Positions 10,501-20,311 of a DNA stretch of 64,000 nt are shown one piece after another. Position numbers and translations under genes: made by a program. Within the stretch, counting starts at the first letter, position 1. The number at the start of each line of letters is the position of its first letter. Source of the stretch: Trebouxia sp. TZW2008 (taxonomy: Eukaryota > Chlorophyta > Trebouxiophyceae > Trebouxiales > Trebouxiaceae); assembly GCA_002118135.1 (NCBI GenBank), contig BDIU01000286.1, forward strand, positions 307,015 to 371,014, in the 5' to 3' direction. The notes below the pieces were generated by a model. It did no database searches. It was not told where the DNA came from and saw nothing but the letters and a program-made list of their open reading frames with translations.

Positions 10501-13404
10501 AGTGGAGCTGGTGTACACCAAGTTTGTGTCCCTGATCAGCTCTGACCCCATCATTCAGACCCTGCTGCCCCTTACCCCTCAGGTCAGCCCTTTCTGCCTG
10601 CCTTGAACTTGCATGTTAGGGATATGCTTCTTGGCCTCCTTGACCTGGCATGCAACAGGCTTCCTGGTCATGGTGAGGCACTACTGTACATGCACGCCTC
10701 ACCATCATGTCGAGCTCATGACCAAACTGGGGACTGCTTGCGTTGCTGGTGGCACATGCATGTGCCATGGTGCTGGACCCTATCATCACTAGCAACAGAT
10801 TTTCACTGAAGGCGGGATCTGTCAGTGTACTCCGTTCAGTACTTCCTAGCCGTGGCCAGGCAAATTCTCATGCAAATCTGTTGTCGTGAGCAACAGAAGT
10901 GCTGTGCAGCTGAGTCCATGCTGTCAGAGCTGCAAGTGCAGGCTGATGCTGTTCAAAACAAGTTCTTGCCGTGTGCTGTTCAGACAGTTGCTGCAGCCAT
11001 TCCCGCTCAGTGGTAGCATCAGCAACACTTGTCTAGCAACACATGCCTGCCTAGCTTGTCAACGTCTCAGGCTCATGCTGCCAGAGTTTCCACTGCATGC
11101 TGATGCCGGTCAAAATAAGCTCTTGCTGTGTGCTGATAAGACAGTTGCTGCAGCCATCCACAACGCACATGCATTGTGGAAGGGTAGCATCAGCAATTGT
11201 GTGAACGCACATGCCTTGGTAGCTTGTGGAGGGCTCAGGCTCGCGCTGTCAGGGCTGCAACTGCAGGATGAAGCTGTACAAAACAAGTTCTTGCCCCGTG
11301 TGCTGTTCAGACAGTTGCTGCAGCCATTCACATCGCGCGCGCGCTCAGTGGACTGGTCGCATCAGCAACATTTATCTGAGCAGCACATGCCTGCCTAGCT
11401 TGTCAATAGCTCAGGCTCATGCTGCCAGAGTTGCAACTGCATGCTGATGCCGGTCAAAACAAGCTCTTGCCGTGTGCTGTCCAAATATATAATAGTTGCT
11501 GCAGCCCTTCACAATGCATGTGCATTCTGGAAAGGGTATCAGAGCAATTGTGTGAGCAGCACATGCCTTGGTAGCTTGTTGAAGGCTCAGGCTCACGCTG
11601 TCAGGGCTGCAACTGCAGGATGAAGCTGTACAAAACAAGTTCTTGCCGTGTGCTGTTCAGACAGTTGCTGCAGCCATTCACATCGCGCGCGCTCAGTGGA
11701 ATGGTAGCATCAGCAACACTTGTCTGAGCAGCACATGCCTGCTTAGCTTGTCAACGTCTCAGGCTCATGCTGCCAGAGTTGCAACTGCATGCTGATGCCG
11801 GTCAAAAATTGCTCTTGCTGTGTGCTGTTCAGACAGTTGCTGCAGCCATCCACAACGCACATGCATTGTGGAAGGGTAGCATTAGCAATCGTGTGAACGC
11901 ACATGCCTTGGTGGCTTGTGGAGGGCTCAGGCTCACGCTGTCAGGGCGGCAACTGCAGGATGAAGCTGTGCAAAACAAGTTCTCACTGTGTGCTGTTCAG
12001 ACAGTTGCTGCAGCCATTCACATTGTGCGCGCTCAGTGGAATGATAGCATCCGCAACACTTGTCTGAGCAGCACATGCCTGCCTAGCTTGTCAACGTCTC
12101 AGGCTCATGCTGTCAAGACTGGAACTTCTGGGTGAAGCTGTACAAATCAAGTCCTTGTCGTGTGCTGTCCAGACAATTGCTGCAGCTGTCCACAACGCAC
12201 GTGTCTTGTGGCATGTCCATCAGCAAGTGTCTGAGCAGCACATGCCTGGACACCTTGTCGACGTTGCAGGCTAAAGCTGTTTCATATACATGACTTTCAC
12301 ATGTATGGTCTGAAAGCCACAACAGCAGCCCTTGTAGTCATTCTTGTGTTTTCACTTTGTGCCATTTACTGTGCAAGATCTGATGCTCAGCACTGCCCAG
12401 TGAGCACAGTCTACCTAATAGCCCCTGAGCACTTTCTGTTCAGTTCTCATACAGAAGGGGCGCCGAACTCAAGCTGGATGCCTACTTTGGCTTTTTTTGC
12501 AATGATGCCCAAAGGCATAGAGATGTGTTTTGTTTTGTTTTGTTGTCACAGCAAGGAAGGCAGCTAGTTTTGTTGCAGGGGGAGTTCTGTGACATTGGCG
12601 GAACATGTATGCCCAGCTTTGAGTGCACAGTATCCAGTGGACTAGGCAAATCAAGATAGCGCTTGGAAGCTGAGATTGCTGCTTGCATTGCAGGGGGAGA
12701 TCTGTGACATTGATGGCACCTGTGTGGACGCTGCTGATGATGAGATCTTCAAGCTGACCACCAAGGAGGGCTCCCTATCTATGGAGCGTGAGAAGGTACA
12801 GCAGCCTTTACACCAGACATGATTGTTTGTATCATGTAGTCTGATTTGCCTGCAGCTGACTGCAAGCCAACCATCACACCGAAATTGACTTATTCAGACT
12901 GTGTCATTTAGTTTGCCTGCAGCTGGCAGCAAACCCACCCTTGCAGCTCTCTATTGCATGTTATGCGCTGTCTGTTGTCATTATCTGTGTGCATGTGGCT
13001 TGCATGCAATCCAAATCAGGGTCCAAACTTGCCATGTTGTGTGGTGCCTTTCTTTGGTGCAGGTTGTGGTTGTCTGCTCAGGCTTTGGACATCAGTACTG
13101 ACACAGCGATTACCTGTGGTTGCAGATCAAGACTGACACAAGTGACTTTGACAGCAGCCTGATCTTTGAGCAGGATCCAGTTCAGATCATTGATGCCTTG
13201 TTGCCCTTGTACCTCAACTCAACCCTTCTCAGAGCCCTACAGGAGTCACTGGCTTGTGAGCTGGCAGCACGAATGAATGCCATGAGCAGTGCATCAGACA
13301 ATGCAAAGGACCTGAAGAAGAAGTTGAACCTGTCATACAACAGGCAACGCCAGGCTGCCATCACTGGCCAGATTATTGAGATTTGCTCTGGCGCTTCAGC
13401 TTGA
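7506..13404 (+). CDS. atpC: Chloroplast ATP synthase gamma subunit
   Basis: Rotor shaft of chloroplast CF1-ATP synthase. Seven exons join in phase: 7506-7622, 7824-7982, 8270-8416, 9092-9206, 10407-10582, 12694-12795 and 13126-13404, giving 364 residues, close to other algal AtpC proteins. Exon 1 is a transit peptide ending in RGSLQ, the same cleavage-region motif as in green algae. The mature protein has [32 protein letters not shown], and a C-terminal rotor helix with [17 protein letters not shown]. Exon 6 encodes the chloroplast-specific regulatory loop [17 protein letters not shown]; its two cysteines form the thioredoxin-controlled disulfide that switches the enzyme off in the dark (family knowledge). 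AATAAA lies at 13438-13443. Introns 4 and 5 contain decoy copies of exons 5 and 6, and intron 5 a large satellite. Confidence 0.97.
10150..10406 (+). repeat. Two acceptor-side echoes of atpC exon 5
   Basis: The start of exon 5 (gcag|GCCGATTTGAGC at 10407) is preceded by two copies with their own gcag acceptor, starting at about 10155 and 10282, spacings of 127 and 125 bp. Copy 2 keeps frame for about 20 codons and then stops; copy 1 carries a net 2-base insertion. Each copy also includes ~50 bp of the upstream intron (aactgcaatgccctgcc). Confidence 0.93.
10890..12260 (+). repeat. ~170-bp satellite, eight units, in atpC intron 5
   Basis: Eight imperfect copies of a ~170-bp unit. The anchor cagttgctgcag or its variant falls at about 10985, 11142, 11312, 11493, 11662, 11834, 12002 and 12174. 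Two alternating subtypes, one with ctgatgccggtcaaa and one with atgaagctgtacaaa, give a ~345-bp higher-order period. Some frames stay open over 120-170 codons, but composition and repetition argue against coding. Confidence 0.9.
12576..12660 (+). repeat. Echo of the atpC redox-loop exon
   Basis: At 12579, 115 bp before true exon 6, an acceptor (gttgcag) is followed by codons [10 protein letters not shown], a clear copy of [10 protein letters not shown] including both cysteines. Similarity then decays and the frame runs into a stop. It looks like a decayed duplicate of the exon's 5' edge. Confidence 0.85.
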
Positions 13405-13909
13405 GTGAAAGCCCTCTGCTTGTCTTCGTGGCATGACAATAAAGCTTCCTGCTATACTGTCAGGAACATTGAGGTAGAGTCAATACAGACGAGCTGTGGT
13501 GGCCAATGGGTGCAGCCATATGCATTCGAGGCTTGGTGCAGCGCTAAAACCAAACATGATCTGTTTCTCCGTCCCAAGGTTGAGACGAGCTAAATGCTCA
13601 ACATTTATGAGAGTTTCTGTGCTGACATGACCTATTGCAGTCAATGTCATGACTTCAAGGTGGACACTTCAGGGGTACAAGAGTATTCGACGTGATTGCC
13701 GAACATGCTGCCTACAAACGCAGGCTGCATTGTAACCAATCCTTCCGTTTCCTTGCAGTTGATTGGGACATGTTGCGATAGAATTCACATAGCAAAAACA
13801 ACATGCAAAAACGTTTACGATGTCACTTGTTGTGAGATCAGGCCCCTCAACACATGCATTTACCAACAGCTGCAACCAATGCATATGCCAAGCTGTGCAG
13901 CATGCGCAG
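13405..13909. other. Intergenic, convergent
   Basis: 505 bp between the stops of atpC and the alpha/beta hydrolase. It holds the atpC 3' UTR with AATAAA at 13438. No further gene is seen. Confidence 0.6.
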
Positions 13910-15967
13910 CTATGAGTGTGGATTTACAAAGGATGGAAGCATCATATCCATCAAACCATGAGGATTGTCAACATGCAGCCAGTGGCCAGCTTTTGGCAAG
14001 ACATGCGTGCGTACTTGCCCAGCATTGCCGTCCTTAGCATTTGTAGCAGCTATATCTTGTGATTCCTGAAGCCGCGACAATGTCTGTTTTGTCCACCTGC
14101 AGGGGTCATAACACTGTAACATTCATCTGTGTCAGCTTTGATACAGGGTAGTGTACAGGCTCCATGAGCAGCAATGAGCATCCTGCCTTACAAGATTGCT
14201 GACCTGCCACTGCTATTTCACATACCCCAAAAAGTGATGTAGAAACAAGAATTGATCAGCATCCAGCTTGCTGGCTGCACAAATGAGGTAGGCAAATGCA
14301 GACGATATTGAGAAGGGATGCATTCGACGCAAAACACACCTGTCAGATTTTGCAGCTCTGACAATGTTGAGCACAGTGCCTTCTGGAGGCTTCTGTATCA
14401 GGTCCCAATATGACGCCTGCTTGTAGCTCTCATACATGTCTGCACAGTCAGCCAATGGTGCATCAGTGCACTGTATAGCAAGCCTTGTGCAGCATTTACA
14501 GCACCTACAGGATCATCAGTGTGCTGTGTAAGCTGGCGCAAAATGTGCACACCATGCAGAACAGCGCGCACAACGCAATTTCAGGCGACATGCATGCTAG
14601 ACATGGTTCCATGCCTGCATTTGTGAACGCCTGAGCAGAGTGCTCACTAGGTCAGTACAGACTTGCAGTGCATGAAAACTTTGACAGTGCCGACATACAA
14701 AGAGAGCTGTCTGTATGGCAGTTAAAGTGTACCCTTGCCATGTCACAGCCAGCTGCTAGGTGGTGAAAACGAGGTGGTATATAGACCGACCTGATGCCCC
14801 CTCAATGTTGAACCCCCATTTGTACTTGCCTTGCCCATCTGGCACTAGATTGCTGCCCATCCAGAGTCTCAGGCCCTCACTATACCCCGCGTCTTCCATG
14901 TACTTATACAGCCACTCTCGTGATGCGATTGGCGGATGCAACTTGCGAATTTCCTGAACAATCTTGTCTACATCGCTTGGAGCGTCTTTGTCTGGCGTGA
15001 CCTTGCCAATGTTTGCATCCAGAATCCAAGCCTGCACAAGCAGAAGGTGCAATCACAACACACCTGTCAGCTTACATGCACTCGAATGGGGTCTAATTCC
15101 AGAAAGCACTTTGGTTGCATTAGGAGTCAGGATATTGGCTGTCAGCTCTTCAAACAGTATCAGCTCATCAGACATTATCTGGATTTGCACACCTGGTCTG
15201 GGGCTTTCACCTCCCCTTGTGATGCCTTTCTGAGGTACTCCAGGGTTGTTTTGCCTCCTAGAGAGTGGCCAGCAATGATTGAAACATGCTGGCCTGCAAA
15301 TTTTTGCTGTATAAGATTTACGAGATCCTGTGCAGCTGCCTCTAATGTGTGAGGTGGATTGAAGCCAGAGAGCTCTGCTGAGTGGCCATGATTGCGCTGA
15401 TCCACAAGCACAATGCGCCATCCGCTGCATCACACGGCAAGTTGTTGAGGTGTCCTTCTAAAGGAACAGGTTGCAAGTTATCTGAACATTCTTGTCTACA
15501 TCTGAGTGGCCATGATAACGCTGATCCACAAGCACAATGCGCCATACAATGCATGACTTGGTAGACTTGAAACATAGATAGCAACAGAAATTGGATGCTT
15601 TCCATCAAGTATGACTAACAAGATCCGATGCGAGGATGAGCAAGCACATGTGATGAGGACATGAGCAAGTTCAGAAAAGAGGCTCCAGAAGACAATGGAA
15701 GCTGAATTGCGTTTTGACGTAAGCAGCATAGCTAAAAATGAGCCTATTCGCGTGCACAAGACTGCTACCCTCAGAAGGCTGTTCACCTGCCTGATTCAGC
15801 TGCAGCTTGCTTTGCAAGCGATCTCGCAAACGTTCTCCAATTTCTTCCCGTTCCGAGCAAGCCGTGCACTAGTAACCCAAGCCTTGGCTGATCATCTTGG
15901 CCTTGACCAGGCGCTGTCACCTCGTCATACGCTAGCGTGCTCTTGAACTTCAAATTCAATGCGCTGC
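13910..15967 (-). CDS. ABHD11-like alpha/beta-fold hydrolase (5' end unresolved)
   Basis: Serine hydrolase of the ABHD11/YbfF type. Exons 15967-15787, 15424-15193, 15031-14791, 14439-14340 and 14096-13910 join in phase. Seen in order: LGLLVHGLLGTGRNWRTF (oxyanion-hole HG motif), VLVDQRNHGHS, the nucleophile elbow IIAGHSLGGKT, AWILDANIG, and the catalytic histidine in AGHWLHVDNPHGLM near the end. The first listed exon has no in-frame ATG and begins after a possible acceptor (caatgcag), so an upstream exon with start codon, perhaps encoding an organelle-targeting peptide around 16050-16370, is inferred but not placed. ABHD11 relatives are mitochondrial in animals; substrate here is unknown. Intron 1 contains a copy of the exon 2 start. 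Head-to-head with the amidinotransferase gene. Confidence 0.88.
15500..15552 (-). repeat. Echo of alpha/beta hydrolase exon 2 start
   Basis: On the minus strand this intron segment reads WRIVLVDQRYHGHS without a stop, against WRIVLVDQRNHGHS in exon 2. It lies 124 bp upstream of the exon in transcription direction. About 45 bases are nearly identical. Confidence 0.92.
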
Positions 15968-16613
15968 CTGCATTGCAATACGTGCGTCGCTCATAACGTA
16001 GTGCACGGCTATATTTTTACGTAGTGATGGCCTTGAGTACAATTGCAGCAAACCAGCTTGCGCACTGGAATGGCTCACCGTACTGTGACAGTGGCACTGT
16101 TGCAAATTGACGCGAGGTCCCGATGACGGCGCGCCGCATGACGCAGTCCACGCTTTGCTAATGCGCTGCATATAGTATCCGGCATCCCATAGATCGCAGG
16201 CGCTTATGTTGAGCGCGGATGACCTGACAAAGGTCGTCGACTGTATGCAACTGCACGTGACCTGGTGACCTTTCGAACGCAGGTGCAACAGCACAAGAAG
16301 CTTTTGCAAGCGGAAAGCGCTATGCAGGTTAAACGATGAGAAGAGCGAGCTGCTTTGCTTAGTCACCTAGTGATTGCTTTCCTTACTAAGGCATTGCTCT
16401 TCTTCTAAGCAGCACTCCAAGCTGAAGTAGCAGCCATTGCGCGAAGTTTTTGCGCGCCTGCGATTGCTGAACATCGCATTTCGACACAGGGAAACAACAC
16501 AGCAGAACATATCTGCACCACAGAGCCAGTGACTTCAACAGCCAACCGCGGTTGATTGCAAAGTTTAGCGTACCCGCTCGATATGCGCGCAAGCTGCCTG
16601 AGGGCGCTTCGCC
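15968..16613. other. Divergent promoter region
   Basis: About 650 bp between the first placed exon of the hydrolase (-) and the ATG of the amidinotransferase (+). It probably contains the missing 5' exon of the hydrolase and a shared promoter. No core promoter motif could be assigned. Confidence 0.5.
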
Positions 16614-19600
16614 ATGCACCTCAGGGATCTGTCACGGCTGGATCGCGCGGTTTTGCATCGGCACCAGCTGAACAAGGTGAGACGCTGAACTGATCAGTGT
16701 AGTTCGCGCGTGTACTTGGTGTCCCAAAACTCAATCGCATCAGCCGTAGCAATGCATGCACACGGTCCAAACTTCTGTGTTCACAAAATGGCATGCTTTT
16801 GCTCAAAAGTCTCACGTGCAGCTGCCATGAGGTTTTCACATGAAGAATCCAATCAAGCTAACAGAGGCAGTTGGTTTGTGCAGTTGAGTCGGCTGTGCTA
16901 GACTCAGTCCACCTTGCACAATCAGCACCCGTCCTTCTGCAGCTTGCTGAACGACAATGGGGAGCTTCAGCCACTTTGCCTTTGACCATCATGCCAGGCA
17001 AGCACCCAAACCTCTCAGTATCCATTCACAGCCACATCACAGGTTCACAACACTCTGGATGCAGCTGCTTGACAGCCCAAGCACGAGCAAACCAGTTGCT
17101 GTTTGTAAAAGTCCATAGCATCATGACTGTAAAGGCATCAGCTCAAGCATGCTTTGCTTTTGGCAGGCATGGAGAAGTCAGGGCGCATCGGTGTCATGCG
17201 GGATGCTTTCACCCCCTTCAATGCCAAAGAATACCCACTGCACAGCACAATAGCCTCCCTAGGTGAAGGCAAAGCAACTGTCCACAGCAGTGCTGCACTA
17301 CATCCCCAGGGCATTGTTGTCGATGAGTACATCAAAGACACCACAAACGGAGTATATCGCTTGACAAATGTTGCCACAGATCTTCTCAGGTGGGGTCCAG
17401 CCCTCACATTGCCAACTGTTTACTGCCTGTCATGGCTCAAACTTGAATCCAAACCTAGAGGGGGAAAGAAGAAAAGTGTTAATTATGGACACTAGAAACA
17501 AGTTCAGTTGCTTTGCATAACCTGTGCCACGTGCTTGAGCACTTCTGCAAGACCTGTCCAAGGCTTGGACTCCAAGCAACAGTAGACCTATTGCAATCAC
17601 ATCTGCAATGTACAACTCACTGGGCCGCTGGGGTTGTAAAGCCTTGGTAACTTAGTAGTTTTAGCATCCAGATGACCAGATGATGACCAACGAACTTCCT
17701 TCAAGACCTCAACTAAATACAGCTGTTAGTGCTCACAGTATAACAGCTTACTGTCCCCTGCAGGCTTCTGAGAAGAGAAAACATCCAGGTCTGTGCAGTG
17801 CCAGACGTGGCAGCAGCAGCAAAACAGAACAGTGTCAAAGCGTTGCAGCGAGGCGCCAGGCAATGCACAAATGAGGTGCTAATGATTGCTCCCACAGCCT
17901 TTGGGTTCAATGACCAGACGGCACAAGACAACTCATTCATGCATGCCTCAAGGGAAGGAGGATCCACAGAGGCTGGCTCTGATGTTACGCATCAAGTGCT
18001 GAGGGAGTTTTCAGGGCTGTACAGAGAGCTCACAGAGGTACAGCTTTGCAGCATCCCAATGTCTGCAAAGACTGTATGTGCTCGCAAGGACACCATCCTT
18101 ACTATGCTAATTTTACACACAGGCATCACTACTGTCACAACACAACCTGGTTTTCAGTGGCTTTGCCCTTGCAACTAGAGAACATCAGGCGTCTTCATAC
18201 CAAGGGCTGACAGCACGGTATTGTCAAGCACGTGCAGCCAAGCCTTCTTAAAACATCACTCAAAAGCTCGCCTGTCAACAGCTCTTGTTATGGAAGAGTC
18301 CTCAGGTGTGCTATGTGGCATGCAGAGCGCCGGTGTCCAAGTCAATCTCTTCCAACACAACTTGTCGCATGGCACACCAGATGCTGTCTTCCCCAACAAC
18401 TGGTTCAGCACGCACCCTGCCTCTGAAACAGGAGGCAAGAGCGCAATGGTGCTCTACCCCATGAAGACAAAGAACAGGTGTGCTGCATGCACTGCTTGCT
18501 GTCCTGCTGTACTTTGCTCATGCCTTGCTCATGGAGCAGCAATGTACTTCCTCATCTCCCTGGTGACTGTCAAATGCATTGCGTGTCTGCTTGCTGACAG
18601 ATGTCTTGTGTGCTCTGGATACACGAGCAAGGCAGCACAAGCAAAGCTGCACAAGCAAAGCTGCTCTTACAGCAGATGCAGGAGATAAAAGCGCATGCGG
18701 CACCAGGTCATGCTCTTGTGCTCTGCAAAGCCATGAGTCATAGCATGAGTCATGTTGCAGGGCAGCAGAAAGGAGAGATGACATCATCGCGTGTATACAG
18801 CAGCGAGGGTACACAGACATGTTTGACATGTCCACCAGTGAGGCATCAAACAAGTATTTAGAAGGCACTGGTGCTTTGGTGCCAGACAGAGTCAATGGCA
18901 TTGTGTATGTCAACCTTTCTGAACGGGCTGATGAGAAGTTGGCACAGCAGTGGGCTGATTCCCTAGGCTACAAGGAAGTTGTCACATTCAGGTCAGCATA
19001 CGCAGTCTTGTGCAAGCCCAGAATGTTTGTTCTGATGCTTTGCTGGCTTACCGAGCAAGACCGTGCTGAATTGCAATCCATGATCAAAACAAAGCTAGAG
19101 ACGGCATCATATTGCCTGTGCACCAGACACAGGTTACTGTCTTGCAGCAGGGCTGACTGCAGCGCATATCGGCATCTAATCTAATCCGAGTGTCTCGCGG
19201 TCTGACAACTCCTGGTTTGTTTGCAGGACTCATGACAAGCGTAACAAGGCAGTATACCACACCAATGTCATGCTGTGTGTGGGCACTGACGTTGCAATTG
19301 TATGCGCTGACGGAGTCACTGATAGCAAGGAGCGCCAACGATTACTGTCAAGCTTGAGTGCGCATCAGACGGTAGGCCATACCAATTTTGCACTGGGCTC
19401 ATGTACCATGCGCTCAAATGTCTGCAGGCTGCATGGCTTTTGTGGCATCTGCAAATATTTCTGCAAGCATGCAGTACTGTATAGCCTGATTTGCTCTGGC
19501 ATCAACATGCGGCGATTGCAGGCTTGCATGTGCTTCACGCTTGCAACTTCCTGATGAGCATACTCAGTGCCAGTGCCGCTTGCAGGTGGTCCAGATCACC

Positions 19601-19819
19601 ACTGATCAAATGGATGCACTGTGTGGCAATGTGCTTGAGCTTGAAGATGGCAAAGGACTGCCAGTGCTTGCCATGTCAACTCAGGCATATAATGCATTCA
19701 CAGGAGACCAGAAACGCACTATGCGTCAGCACGTCGCAGCCATTCATCATGCTCCGATAGATACAATTGAGCATGTTGGTGGAGGCGGAGTACGCTGCTC
19801 ACTTGCAGAGCTCTTTTGA
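16614..19819 (+). CDS. CtlX-like amidinotransferase / arginine deiminase superfamily protein
   Basis: Eight exons join in phase: 16614-16676, 16871-16997, 17167-17389, 17764-18037, 18326-18477, 18761-18991, 19227-19371 and 19586-19819, 482 residues. The C-terminal ~300 residues are an arginine-deiminase-fold domain: IAPTAFGFNDQTAQDN, DAVFPNNWFSTH, GTGALVPDRVNGIVYVN, the histidine of AVYHTNVMLCVG and the likely nucleophilic cysteine in GGGGVRCSLAEL at the extreme C-terminus. CtlX-type proteins act on guanidino or ureido compounds such as citrulline or arginine (family knowledge); the substrate cannot be told. The first ~150 residues (with LHPQGIVVDEYIKD and YRLTNVATDLLR) are unlike anything I recognise and appear fused to it. 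The intron after 16997 has a GC donor (CCAG|GCAAGC). Exons 1-3 are less certain than the rest. Confidence 0.85.
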
Positions 19820-20311
19820 CACATTTTGATCAAATGTACTGAGTTCTGTTTTGTTCTGTTTTGGAGTGTTTATCCAATATCTGGGCATGTCATGCTGAAG
19901 TGTGCCGTGATGTGCTGCATGGCAATAAGGTCCAACGACAAATGATACATTGTCTGCAAAGTTTATCAGTGTTGATATATATTGATCAGCCATATGTCAA
20001 TCGCTAAATACAACCTTCTACTCAATGTATAGTGGAGCACCATGGAGTCTGATGCTGTACAAAGAAATCTAACTAACTAATGGATACATTCGTCTACTCA
20101 AAAATGTATACTGTTCTGCAAGTTTGGTCACTTGTGTGCTGACAGTCTGAACCTGTGGGCGTGCTGTATCTGAGGGCCATTGTTGCATTGCACACTATGT
20201 ACATGCATGCAACAATCTTCACAAATGACAGCAGGAGCAGCAAAAATGAGGTTGGCGTAGCAGTCATGATCCAATGGTACACAAAGGATACATAGTGTAC
20301 AAGGTACAAAG
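19820..20311. other. Intergenic, convergent
   Basis: About 490 AT-richer bases between two convergent stop codons. It should hold two 3' UTRs; no other feature is seen. Confidence 0.55.

Noticed and set aside
10886..11398. 170-codon open frame in atpC intron 5
   Set aside because: It lies wholly in the ~170-bp satellite and owes its openness to repetition; no family resemblance.
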